Virus record (IMG/VR): IMGVR_UViG_3300006641_000048
Span: 1-45,269 of that record
DNA: 45,269 nt
Direction: 5' to 3' (one strand)
Origin: a virus
The notes under the pieces are model-generated. The model had not been told where the DNA came from. It searched no databases and saw only the letters and a list, made by a program, of their open reading frames with translations. Shown piece after piece: positions 19,040 to 27,593 of the stretch. The translations under genes were made by a program, and so were the position numbers. Numbering within the stretch: the stretch's first letter is position 1; the number at the start of each line of letters is the position of its first letter.

Positions 19040-20434
19040 ATGGACATTCTTCTATCCGAAATCTGGATCGACCGGCCTTCCCGCCAGCGGAAAGAACTCG
19101 ACGTTTCCGATCTACTCGAAAGCATCCCCCGTCACGGAGTGCTTGTCCCGATCATCGTGACCCTCGAGCCTGGCCCGAATGGCGAACCCTACAAACTCCT
19201 TGCCGGAGAGCGCCGCTTCACCGCCTCTTCCAAACTCGGCCTGCCCACCATCCCTGCTCGTCAGCTTGACGACCTCCCCCTCACCGAGCAGCGGATTATC
19301 GAACTCGAAGAGAACCTTCGAAGAAAGGATTTGACCTGGCAGGATCAATGCGAGGCCGTCGCGTCACTCCACGAAACCCTTTCCGAGCGGAACGCCGACT
19401 GGTCTATCCCTCAGTCCGCCAGCCACATGGGTTATTCCGCAGAGTGGGTTCGAAAGTGTTGCAGGATCGCGCGAGAACTCCATCGCGAAAACGTGCGGGA
19501 AATGGACTCCGCAACACGAGCCTTCAATTTCATTGCGCGAGAGGATGAACGAGTCGCCTCGGACGCGATTTCAAACATCCTTCATTCCGCCACAGAGGCG
19601 GTTGAGGACGCATCCGAACGGGCGATAGGGCCGGACCCCTTAGACGACCTAATCCATCCATCCACGCCCCGCGACAACCCCGGCAAAACGCCATTCATTA
19701 TCCCGTCCGAACAATCCATCCTTCAGCAGTCTTTCCTCGACTTTGCCCCTTCCTATCGCGGCGAGCCTTTCAACCTAATCCACTGCGATTTCCCTTACGG
19801 CGTCAACGTATTCGGCGGGAAGTGGTCTGGAAAACAATCTTGGCACAACTACAAAGACACGGCAGATATTTACGAGCAGCTTATTGCTTGCCTCTGTGAG
19901 AACCTGGATCGTGTGATGGCACACAGCGGGCACCTGATCTTCTGGCTTTCCGCTGACATAAAAATCCAAGCCCGAACCCTCGAAATGTTTTCCCAGTTCG
20001 CCCCGCAACTTTCCTTCTGCACCTTCCCACTGATCTGGGTCAAAAGCGATAACGTCGGAATTGTGCCAGACCCCAAACGCGAGCCCAGACGAATTTACGA
20101 AACCGCACTTATCGCCTCTCGCGAGGACCGACTGCTGGTCAAGCCGGTCTCCAACGCCATCTCCGCCCAAACCAACAAGGAGCATCATCCACACACCAAA
20201 CCCGAACAAGTCCTTCGCCACTTCTTTCAGATGTTCGTCGATACGAACACACGAATGCTCGATCCCACTTGTGGGGGTGGCTCGTCCCTTCGTGCAGCAG
20301 AATCCCTCGGCGCAGCCCACGTGCTGGGCCTAGAGATAAATGATGATTATGTCTCGAATGCCCGAAGGGCGCTCAACTCTTTCCGCGTCCTTCGTGCAGC
20401 ATCAAACATCCAAAAGGAGCAAACGAATGTTTGA
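19040..20434 (+). CDS. ParB-like domain fused to DNA N4/N6 methyltransferase, 464 aa
   Basis: N-terminal ParB-like domain: IWIDRPSRQRKELD, GERRF at 56-60 and EENLRRKDLTW near 94. C-terminal DNA methylase: CDFPYG near 249-254 is motif IV (DPPY-like, here DFPY); DPTCGGG near 408 is motif I; GLEINDDYVSNARRAL follows. It belongs with ParB-methyltransferase fusions of phages and prophages, which modify adenine or cytosine to resist restriction. ATG at 19040 follows AGAAGTAAG. Confidence 0.85.
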   Translation: MDILLSEIWIDRPSRQRKELDVSDLLESIPRHGVLVPIIVTLEPGPNGEPYKLLAGERRFTASSKLGLPTIPARQLDDLPLTEQRIIELEENLRRKDLTWQDQCEAVASLHETLSERNADWSIPQSASHMGYSAEWVRKCCRIARELHRENVREMDSATRAFNFIAREDERVASDAISNILHSATEAVEDASERAIGPDPLDDLIHPSTPRDNPGKTPFIIPSEQSILQQSFLDFAPSYRGEPFNLIHCDFPYGVNVFGGKWSGKQSWHNYKDTADIYEQLIACLCENLDRVMAHSGHLIFWLSADIKIQARTLEMFSQFAPQLSFCTFPLIWVKSDNVGIVPDPKREPRRIYETALIASREDRLLVKPVSNAISAQTNKEHHPHTKPEQVLRHFFQMFVDTNTRMLDPTCGGGSSLRAAESLGAAHVLGLEINDDYVSNARRALNSFRVLRAASNIQKEQTNV

Positions 20435-20780
20435 GAACCCAATGCAAGATCAGGTGACGCCTACTGCCAACCCCCAGCTCGTCATCATTGGCGAGGCCAT
20501 GGATCGGATTGCCCAGCTTTTTTCCGAGAAGAACTCGGAGTATGGGGACTCCGGCGACATTCTGGCAAACTTCCGGCGCCTCGCAGAGCAGCAGGGCGTT
20601 CCCATGTCCACCGCCTGGTTCTTCCTTGCTGGCAAACACATCGACACAATCACGCAATACATCAAAGACCGGCGAGATGCTGTAGCCCGTCACCGGACCC
20701 AGCCAATCTCCGAACGCATTGACGATCTGATCGTCTATTCCCTGCTCCTTCTCGCCATCACGGAAGAGGAGTCTCGTTAA
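20427..20780 (+). CDS. DUF1599-like (nucleotide-modification-associated) protein, 117 aa
   Basis: ATG at 20427 has AAAAGGAGCAAACGA upstream and overlaps the methylase. The body has AQLFSEKNSEYGDSGDILAN, with FRRLAEQQGVPMSTAWFFLA, KHIDTITQYIKD and ERIDDLIVYSLLLLAITEEE. This resembles DUF1599 / Nmad1-type helical proteins, related to MazG-like folds, found in phage DNA-modification loci. Paired with the methylase it may act in nucleotide metabolism. Its stop overlaps the next ATG. Confidence 0.65.
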   Translation: MFENPMQDQVTPTANPQLVIIGEAMDRIAQLFSEKNSEYGDSGDILANFRRLAEQQGVPMSTAWFFLAGKHIDTITQYIKDRRDAVARHRTQPISERIDDLIVYSLLLLAITEEESR

Positions 20781-21829
20781 TGCACACCCCTGCGCCCGCT
20801 TTCGCTCACACATCTGGCCCGAAAGACGCTAAGATCGCGTTTGTGGGAGAGGCGTGGGGGCAGCAAGAAGCCCTGATCGGAAAGCCCTTCCAAGGCTACT
20901 CCGGTCAGGAGCTTTCCCGAATGCTGCAAGAGGCCGGGATAACCCGGCGGGACTGCTTTTTCACAAACGTATTTGCCCTCCAGCCCATGAACAACGACAT
21001 TGGCGATCTTTGTGGGACAAAGGCTGCGACGGCTTCACCCTATCCTGCTCTTGGCAAGCTCGGCCAATACATGAGGCCAGAGTTTCAGCCAGAACTTGAT
21101 CGACTAAAAGAAGAGCTGGAGGCCGTCCGTCCAAACCTCGTCGTGGCGCTCGGAGCAACGGCCTGCTGGGCACTCCTTCACACAAAAGGCATCGGGAGCC
21201 TCCGTGGCACCGTCGCAACGGCAGCGCTCCTTCCAGTCAAGGTCCTCCCCACCTATCACCCTGCTGCCGTCCTTCGAAACTGGGCGTGGCGTCCAATCAC
21301 CATCGCAGACTTAATGAAGGCGAAGCGCGAGAGCGAGTTTCCCGAAATACGCCGCCCGCAGCGTTTCATCCTTGTAAATCCCACTCTTGCCGAGTGCGAA
21401 GCCTGGGTCGAAGAGCATCTCCGCGACGAGTGCGCTTGCGATATTGAGACGAAATTCGGCACGATCGAGATGATCGGTTTCTCTGCGTCTCCGACTCACG
21501 CGATGGTTGTTCCCTTCTATGACGCGAACGCACGGAAAAGCTACTGGCCTTCTCCCGCCGCCGAGAAAGACGTTCGAAAGTTCGTGCAGAAAATCCTCGG
21601 GAACCCCAAAATCATCAAGATTTTCCAAAACGGCCTTTACGATCTCCAATACCTCATAAAAGAAGGCTTCCGTCCGAAAGGCTGCCTCCACGACACTATG
21701 CTCTATCACCACGCCCTCTACCCCGAGCTTCAAAAGGGCCTTGGCTTCCTCGGCAGCGTTTACACTTCCGAACCCGCCTGGAAGATGATGAGAGGGAAGA
21801 AGATTACGGAATTTAAGAAGGACGACTGA
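20780..21829 (+). CDS. uracil-DNA-glycosylase-like domain fused to a 3'-5' exonuclease domain, 349 aa
   Basis: Residues 1-190 form a family-4/5-type UDG: VGEAWGQQEA at 22-31, TNVFALQP at 62-69 and TYHPAAVLRN at 158-167. The usual CRPP Cys is replaced (FALQP), so the Fe-S cluster of family 4 is probably lost. Residues 200-349 are the start of a DnaQ/PolA exonuclease: DIE at 221-223 (motif I) and NGLYDLQYL at 284-292 (motif II). It stops after KKITEFKKDD; motif III is found in the 22164 product. It overlaps the preceding stop at 20780. Confidence 0.85.
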   Translation: MHTPAPAFAHTSGPKDAKIAFVGEAWGQQEALIGKPFQGYSGQELSRMLQEAGITRRDCFFTNVFALQPMNNDIGDLCGTKAATASPYPALGKLGQYMRPEFQPELDRLKEELEAVRPNLVVALGATACWALLHTKGIGSLRGTVATAALLPVKVLPTYHPAAVLRNWAWRPITIADLMKAKRESEFPEIRRPQRFILVNPTLAECEAWVEEHLRDECACDIETKFGTIEMIGFSASPTHAMVVPFYDANARKSYWPSPAAEKDVRKFVQKILGNPKIIKIFQNGLYDLQYLIKEGFRPKGCLHDTMLYHHALYPELQKGLGFLGSVYTSEPAWKMMRGKKITEFKKDD

Positions 21830-21830
21830 G

Positions 21831-22052
21831 ATGCAATCCCGTCGCCACTCCCTTCTCGAAGCCTGCCTTAACACCGCGTCCGGCTTTTTCCTTTCCCTCC
21901 TCACACAATGGCTCGTCTTTCCCTTATTCAACTTCAACCCGAGTATCCAAGAAAACCTCACAATTACCTCCATCTTCACCCTCGTCTCCATTCTCCGCTC
22001 ATATTTTTGGCGGAGACTGTTCAACGCAAGGAGTCACAAATGGCCCCGCTAG
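21831..22052 (+). CDS. DUF7220-like membrane protein, 73 aa
   Basis: MQSRRHSLLEACLNTASGFF starts a known small phage family (QSRR..SL.EA..N...G), with a segment LLTQWLVFPLFNF and a second ITSIFTLVSILRSYFWRRLF ending in basic residues. Two transmembrane spans are likely. It lies between the two parts of the polymerase, and its end overlaps the next gene. The role of the family is unknown. Confidence 0.75.
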   Translation: MQSRRHSLLEACLNTASGFFLSLLTQWLVFPLFNFNPSIQENLTITSIFTLVSILRSYFWRRLFNARSHKWPR

Positions 22053-22153
22053 GAGCAATGGCTATTGTCAGCCTAGTCTATTACGTCGTCACTGGATATG
22101 AGCTGGCGCTTATCGCCTGGCTCCTCCTAACCCTTTTCCTTCTCTTCATCTAA
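22040..22153 (+). CDS. 37-aa single-span membrane protein
   Basis: ATG at 22040 has AAGGAGTCACAA upstream and overlaps the previous gene end. The product MAPLGAMAIVSLVYYVVTGY is hydrophobic to the end (LLLTLFLLFI). It is the second membrane gene sitting between exonuclease and polymerase parts. Confidence 0.5.
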   Translation: MAPLGAMAIVSLVYYVVTGYELALIAWLLLTLFLLFI

Positions 22154-22163
22154 GGCACTTTCC

Positions 22164-23645
22164 ATGCCAGTCATCGACACATCAACCCTGCAAGAGGGCG
22201 TGACCCTTGCTGAGAACGAACAAATCTACAACGGCCTGGACTGCTGCATCACGCACGAAGTCTTGAACGCACTCCGCGCTCTAGGCCCGGCCCCAGCCAT
22301 CTACGACTTCTCTCGCGCCCTCCAAGCCCCAAGCCTCACAATGATGCAGATGGGCTTTCGAATTGACCCTTACGAGCGGCAGAAAGGCATCGAAACCCTT
22401 ACAAAAGAAATCACGCGACTCACGGGTATTCTGAACCGCTTCGCCTACGCGGTATGGGATCGCCCGCTTAATGCCAATTCCCCAAAAATGCTCCAAGACT
22501 TTTTCTTCAAGGCCATGAACATTCCAGAAATCTGGACCTCGAAGAAAGGAGAACGAAAGCTCTCGATGGACCGAGAAGCCCTTGAAAAACTCGACAACTA
22601 CTACCACGCCCGCCCAATTGTCTCCACAATCCTAGCTATCCGTGACACTACAAAGCAACTTTCCGTGCTCCAAACTGAAGTCGATTCAGATGGACGAATG
22701 AGGACTTCTTACAATGTCGCAGGAACAGAAACTGGCCGATTTTCTTCAAGCAAAAACGCTTTTGGCACAGGAACAAATCTCCAAAACATTACCGCTTCTC
22801 TACGAAAAATGTTCATCGCTGACCCAGGGCATAAAATCTGCGGCATCGACCTTGAACAAGCTGAGAGTCGAGAAGTCGGATGGCTTGCAGGAACTCTATT
22901 TGATGATTGGAGCTACCTCGACGCTTGTTATAGCGGTGACCTCCACACTCTTGTTGCTCGAACGGCCTGGCCAGAATTGTCTTGGACCGGAGACGCAAAG
23001 GCAGACCGAAAACTTGCCGATACTCCCTTCTACCGCCACCTTACTTACCGAGATATGGCCAAGAAACTCGGCCACGGAAGCAATTATCGTGGACTACCTC
23101 CAACCATGGCCCGTCACGCAAAAATTCCCGTCCCCGTCGCAGAGTCCTTCCAGACCCGCTATTTCGGACGCTTCCCCGGTATTCCCCGCTGGCACCGATG
23201 GGTCGCCCAGCAACTCCAAACAACTCACCGTATCATCACTCCTTTCGGAAGAGAGCGAACCTTCTTCGGACGAGCGCAGGATGACACGACATTACGGGAG
23301 GCGATCGCATTTTCGCCACAGAGCGCGACGGCGGATCGACTAAACCTCGTCCTCTGGCGCATCTGGAAATACATGCCGCAAGTCCAGCTCATCGCACAAA
23401 TTCACGACGCCTTTTATTTCCAATACCCCGAAAGCCTGGACGAAGAAGAGGTAATTGCTGAGGCCCTCTCCCACTTCCACATCGACTTCGAGCATAACGG
23501 CCATAAACTAATCGTTCCCGGCGAAGCCAAAGTCGGCTGGAATTGGGGCAATTTCGATCCCGACTCCAACCCCGATGGCCTCGCTAAATGGAAGAATAAG
23601 AAGGACGAGCGGACACGCACCCCGCTGTTGTCCCAAAAGCTGTGA
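22164..23645 (+). CDS. polA: PolA-family DNA polymerase (polymerase part plus exonuclease motif III), 493 aa
   Basis: The N-terminus has IYNGLDCCITHEV at 21-33, which is exonuclease motif III (Tyr22...Asp26); motifs I and II are on the 20780 product. Polymerase motif A GIDLEQAESRE is near 227-237, motif B RDMAKKLGHGSNYRGLP near 296-312, and motif C QIHDAFYF near 412-419. The sequence KKITEFKKDD (upstream gene end) followed by ENEQIYNGLD would read naturally in one chain, so one ancestral gene seems to have been split. The ATG at 22164 has only a weak site (AAGGCACTTTCC). Confidence 0.85.
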   Translation: MPVIDTSTLQEGVTLAENEQIYNGLDCCITHEVLNALRALGPAPAIYDFSRALQAPSLTMMQMGFRIDPYERQKGIETLTKEITRLTGILNRFAYAVWDRPLNANSPKMLQDFFFKAMNIPEIWTSKKGERKLSMDREALEKLDNYYHARPIVSTILAIRDTTKQLSVLQTEVDSDGRMRTSYNVAGTETGRFSSSKNAFGTGTNLQNITASLRKMFIADPGHKICGIDLEQAESREVGWLAGTLFDDWSYLDACYSGDLHTLVARTAWPELSWTGDAKADRKLADTPFYRHLTYRDMAKKLGHGSNYRGLPPTMARHAKIPVPVAESFQTRYFGRFPGIPRWHRWVAQQLQTTHRIITPFGRERTFFGRAQDDTTLREAIAFSPQSATADRLNLVLWRIWKYMPQVQLIAQIHDAFYFQYPESLDEEEVIAEALSHFHIDFEHNGHKLIVPGEAKVGWNWGNFDPDSNPDGLAKWKNKKDERTRTPLLSQKL

Positions 23646-23655
23646 GGGGGCTTGT

Positions 23656-25851
23656 GTGGACTTTATTGACAAGTTTGTGGAGATGACGGACGAGCGACCT
23701 TCTCCGGCATTATTCCGTAAATGGGCTGCCATTACAACACTGTCCGGCGCGCTCGAAAAGCGCGTCTGGACCATGACTAAAGCCGGACCTCAGTTTGCCA
23801 ATCTCTACACAATGCTTGTCGCCCCGCCAGGCATCGGCAAATGCTTGAGATTTGGCGAGCAAGTGTTGACCTACGAAGGAAAAAGTGTTCCAGTAGAAAC
23901 ACTTGTAGAAGGGGATTTGCTGATTGGCCCTGATGGACAATCTCGCAAAGTTCTTTCTAATTCTCCTGGCTTTGGGCGGCTATACAAAGTCTCCCCGAGA
24001 AAAGGGCGGGCATGGTATTGTAACGGAGATCATATCCTTTCACTTCGAAAAAGCAGAGCCCCAAACACAGGGACAATAAAATTCGTAACTGTCAATGAAT
24101 GGCTTCAATGGAACCCTTGGCAGAAATCTGAATGGAAACTTTGGAGAACAGGAGTTCAATCTTTTTCTCCAAAACCAACTCCCATAATCGACCCTTACTT
24201 TCTTGGGCTTCTACTCGGGGATGGAGATAGTGATGTAAGAAATGGTATTGTCATTACAACTGCAGATCAAGAAATCGTATCCTATGTCCAAGAACAAGCT
24301 GTAGAATGGGGACTTACTGTCAGCCGTTATGGATCATATCGTTATGCCCTTGTCCAACTCGAGCAACGTCAGAACTCTCTCCATGTTGAAATAAACAAAA
24401 TCTTAACTGACATAAAATGCGGCACAAAGTTTGTGCCCGAGCAGTATCGTTCCGGCTCCTATTCCACTCGTCTTCAGCTTCTTGCTGGACTTCTCGACGC
24501 TGACGGTTCACTTTGCCCTTCAAATTCCTTTGACTTTATCTCGAAAAGTCCCCAACTCGCTCAGGACGTAGCATTTCTTTCTCGTTCCCTCGGCTTGTTC
24601 GCAAATATCAAATCTTGCTTTAAAACTTGCGGAACTTTTGTTGGCGAGTATTGGCGTGTTATTATAAGTGGAGATATTGACATTATCCCTTGTAAGATCG
24701 AAAGGAAAAAGGCCAAACCTAGACGCCAGATAAAAAATCCATTAAATACTGGATTTAACATCACCCTTTCAGATGAAGGTTGGTGGGCAGGATTAGCTGT
24801 CGATGGAGATAATCAATTTCTTCTCGACGACTTCACAGTTATACACAACTCTCAAGCCATCAACCCAGCAGAGTCCCTGCTCAAAGCCACTCGCAAATTC
24901 AAAATCGCCCCAAACAGCGTTACAGGCGCCTCGTTCATCGACGCCCTGGCAAAGGCCGGAACGAGCTTCATAATCAGCCCGTCCCAAAAACTTGAATATC
25001 ACAGCCTCTTCGTATTCGCTGCAGAACTCGGAGTCTTTCTAAACTCCTACGACCTCGGATTTCTTTCTGTCATAAATGAACTGTTCGACCACAAAGACTC
25101 CTATCGAGAGGAACGAAGGCACTCCCTAAAAGAACCGATCGACATTCCCCGCCCCATGACCACGCTCCTCGTGGGCTCCCAGCCTGGCTTCCTCGGAACC
25201 CTCTTGCCCGAAGCTGCCTGGACAATGGGCTGGACCTCACGCCTGCTCATGGTCTATGCCTCTGAAGTCCCCGACACTCCGCTCTTCGGCACTTACACCG
25301 CTCAAGACGAAATCCAAAAGACCCTAATCACCAAGCTCGAAGAGTGTTCCCGTTACTATGGGGAGATGAAATGGGATGGCCCGGCCATCTCAGAAATCGA
25401 AAGCTGGAAAAAGACTGGCTTTGCCCCGATCCCGGACCATCCAAAGCTCGCGAATTACGTCCCTCGCCGTGGCCGGATTTTTGCCTTCAAACTCGCCATG
25501 ATCTCTGCCATGTCACGAGGCGAGGAGAAGGTGATTAGACGGCAAGATGTGGAGAGGGCGAGAGGCTGGCTTCTGGAAATCGAAACCCTGATGCCTCAAA
25601 TCTTCCGTGACATGGTAATGCGGTCAGACGATCAAGTGATCGAAGAAACCTTCCAGTTCTGTTTCACAATGTATCTCAAAAACCGAAAACCCATCCCAGG
25701 CTCCATGATCTTACGTTTCCTCAGCCAACGCACTCCCGCCGAAAAAGCCGAGCGGATTCTGTCGTTGATGGAAAAGTCTGGAATGTTTGAGAGGATGGCG
25801 GGGCAGGAAGCCTATGTGCCGTTGGCAAGAGAGAGGCACGGGATGGCTTAG
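23656..25851 (+). CDS. DUF3987-like phage ATPase interrupted by an intein, 731 aa
   Basis: GTG at 23656 follows GAGGGGGCTTGT, preferred to an in-frame ATG at 23575 that lies within the polymerase gene. Host protein: FIDKFVEMTDERPSPALFRK, KWAAITTLSGALEKRV, Walker A LVAPPGIGK (residues 54-62) completed after the intein by SQAI. After it come AELGVFLNSYD and INELFDHKDSYREER, then PMTTLLVGSQPG. This resembles DUF3987-type replicative ATPase/helicase proteins. It closes the replication run, ending at the convergence point. Confidence 0.75.
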   Translation: MDFIDKFVEMTDERPSPALFRKWAAITTLSGALEKRVWTMTKAGPQFANLYTMLVAPPGIGKCLRFGEQVLTYEGKSVPVETLVEGDLLIGPDGQSRKVLSNSPGFGRLYKVSPRKGRAWYCNGDHILSLRKSRAPNTGTIKFVTVNEWLQWNPWQKSEWKLWRTGVQSFSPKPTPIIDPYFLGLLLGDGDSDVRNGIVITTADQEIVSYVQEQAVEWGLTVSRYGSYRYALVQLEQRQNSLHVEINKILTDIKCGTKFVPEQYRSGSYSTRLQLLAGLLDADGSLCPSNSFDFISKSPQLAQDVAFLSRSLGLFANIKSCFKTCGTFVGEYWRVIISGDIDIIPCKIERKKAKPRRQIKNPLNTGFNITLSDEGWWAGLAVDGDNQFLLDDFTVIHNSQAINPAESLLKATRKFKIAPNSVTGASFIDALAKAGTSFIISPSQKLEYHSLFVFAAELGVFLNSYDLGFLSVINELFDHKDSYREERRHSLKEPIDIPRPMTTLLVGSQPGFLGTLLPEAAWTMGWTSRLLMVYASEVPDTPLFGTYTAQDEIQKTLITKLEECSRYYGEMKWDGPAISEIESWKKTGFAPIPDHPKLANYVPRRGRIFAFKLAMISAMSRGEEKVIRRQDVERARGWLLEIETLMPQIFRDMVMRSDDQVIEETFQFCFTMYLKNRKPIPGSMILRFLSQRTPAEKAERILSLMEKSGMFERMAGQEAYVPLARERHGMA
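23842..24849 (+). mobile_element. LAGLIDADG-containing intein in the P-loop, 336 aa
   Basis: Begins with Cys (CLRFGEQVLTYEG) and ends HN before Ser, so splicing would restore GIGKSQAI. Hint block A is at the start, block B is near NGDHILSL, and block F/G is VDGDNQFLLDDFTVIHN. Two dodecapeptides, GLLLGDGDS (about 24205-24231) and LLAGLLDADGS (about 24478-24510), mark a homing endonuclease. Row 24241-24300 has 22 G+C of 60, versus 41 of 60 at 25141-25200, so the element is compositionally foreign. Confidence 0.93.
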
Positions 25852-25885
25852 GGCCACCCCGTCCTCACGCCCGCATGGGTCTATT
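25847..25885. repeat. 39-bp inverted repeat, degenerate copy at convergent ends
   Basis: CTTAGGGCCAC (25847-25857), 17 bases, then ATGGGTCTATT (25875-25885): 15 of 20 fixed positions. The left arm covers the plus-strand stop TAG (25849-25851) and the right arm touches the end of the minus-strand tail gene (stop at 25881). The position between converging genes suits a bidirectional terminator. Confidence 0.45.
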
Positions 25886-27593
25886 GATACGTCACCGAGA
25901 TATTTCCAGCATCAAATGAGGCCCCGCCTAACACATTTACTCTCACACCATCCAAGGTTCCGCCAAGTGTTGCCTTTGTCCCTGCTGAAACATGACCAGC
26001 CTGGCTAGCGGCATTTGTAATCAACAGGCCATTTTCGATCCAGGTCGTTCCAGTTGGATTTATTAGCGTAGCATGACCATAGATTAAATCTGATGCTGCA
26101 ATGGTTGTAGTAGAGTTTGTCAGAATATATCCACCTGTAGTTGATCCTGTATATGTAGTGCCCGACGCTCCACCCAACAAACCGGCATTTGAAACATAAG
26201 TGCCTGTTGCGAATGTTCCGCTTTGTGAAATTTCAATTTCAATGTCATTACTGGTCGCTGACCAACTAACACCTGCGAAGGTTACAATTACTTCTTTTAT
26301 CCCAGAAGGAAGCCCTGTAAAGGTTACAGAAGTGCCAGTATTAGAAGCTGCTGAAACTGTAGTAATAGGATGATAATTCCCTCTCGCCACCCAGTTCGCC
26401 CCGTCCGACGTAAGCGTAAGACTCCCGCCCGGCCAGATCGTCAACGAGCTTGCGCCATTGATTGTCGAGGTCGTAGGAGTAAGCGTTATAACCGTCGATC
26501 CCAGGTTCTGCATGAACGTCTGGAATCCATTCGGAAATCCATTTGCAGTGATAGCCTGCGGCAACGTCACGGCAATAGCCGAGCCATTCGTCAGCGTGAC
26601 GAGCTTATTATAATCCGTCGCTAGCAGCGTATAAGTCGTTCCTGTCTGCGCGTTCACATACGTAGGCGGATTGACGTAGTTATATTCCAGAATCTGCCAA
26701 TTTGACCCGCCAAGATACACCGCAACAAGTGAGTCTCCTGCCGAAGTCGTGATGCTCGAGCCTGACGGCGTAATCATGCTCGTCGCATTATACGTAATCG
26801 TATTCGCTCCCGCAAACGTCACGTAATAAACCGAGTTTACAGACGCTCCCGCACCACCCGAGCCGAACGATGTGATAGTTGTTCCAGACCCTGTAACATT
26901 TACGACATGCGAAGGAATGGAGTTTAGGTTCGTGGTTGCCGCACCCGCCAAAGTAGCAGTCGCACCAAACCCCCCAGTATCATTCGTGATAAGCTGGAAT
27001 TGTCCAGTGCTTTGCACATACGTCACGCCGACGACGTTGTTCGCAACAATCTCCCCTCCCGACAAAAAGACCGGACCGGCTGCCGTCGGCTTCACAATCG
27101 CAATCGTCGAGCCACCGGAAACCGCAAGCGTGGTGCTGCCGGTATTTGTCAGTCCAGCGAAGAAGTAAATGGTTTGCCCGTCGATCCCGGAGAACGAGCT
27201 ACTCGTGACGGTCTGAGCGTTAGCCGTTCCCCCGCTCGTCCCACCCCACGACACACCTGCTGCCGCAGTCGTATCCGCTGTATATTTCGACCAGATTGTA
27301 TTCCCAAGGGAGTCCTTCAAGACCTGGCAATACGCGCCAGAGCCAAAGATCGTCGCCCGCCCCGCTGCGTCTAGCACGACTGGGTTCGTGTTCAGAATGG
27401 TCCCGCCGGAGTCCTGCCAGGTGTTCTTGGCAATGGTGCAGGTCGGATAGTTGCTGTAGAAATAGACAAGCCCACTCGCGTAGGGATTGCCATTTCCGTC
27501 GATGAATTGCTGTTGCCCATTCGGGACGAGCGTGGCGGCGTTTGCCGCACTTGCTACCAACAGCAGCCAGAGGGCTAAAAGAACCTTCTTCAT
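25881..27593 (-). CDS. tail appendage protein with an N-terminal signal peptide, 570 aa
   Basis: Start at 27593 (GGAGGTGAGGA upstream), first of the tail genes. Residues 1-19 form a classic signal peptide (MKKVLLALWLLLVASAANA). Then NGQQQFIDGNGNPYASGLVY starts a tail-protein head-binding domain family. The middle is Gly/Thr/Ser beta-rich. The last about 160 residues (TFTGLPSGIKEVIVTFAGVS and GTLDGVRVNVLGGASFDAGN) look like receptor-binding tail fibre C-termini. The DNA for that part is AT-richer, suggesting exchange. A secretion signal on a tail protein is unusual. Confidence 0.75.
   Translation of the reverse strand: MKKVLLALWLLLVASAANAATLVPNGQQQFIDGNGNPYASGLVYFYSNYPTCTIAKNTWQDSGGTILNTNPVVLDAAGRATIFGSGAYCQVLKDSLGNTIWSKYTADTTAAAGVSWGGTSGGTANAQTVTSSSFSGIDGQTIYFFAGLTNTGSTTLAVSGGSTIAIVKPTAAGPVFLSGGEIVANNVVGVTYVQSTGQFQLITNDTGGFGATATLAGAATTNLNSIPSHVVNVTGSGTTITSFGSGGAGASVNSVYYVTFAGANTITYNATSMITPSGSSITTSAGDSLVAVYLGGSNWQILEYNYVNPPTYVNAQTGTTYTLLATDYNKLVTLTNGSAIAVTLPQAITANGFPNGFQTFMQNLGSTVITLTPTTSTINGASSLTIWPGGSLTLTSDGANWVARGNYHPITTVSAASNTGTSVTFTGLPSGIKEVIVTFAGVSWSATSNDIEIEISQSGTFATGTYVSNAGLLGGASGTTYTGSTTGGYILTNSTTTIAASDLIYGHATLINPTGTTWIENGLLITNAASQAGHVSAGTKATLGGTLDGVRVNVLGGASFDAGNISVTYQ

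Noticed and set aside
21830-22210. Group I intron between the two polymerase parts
   Set aside because: The gap carries genes with ribosome sites and a recognised DUF7220-like product, and no group I core was seen; a split gene with inserted genes explains it better.
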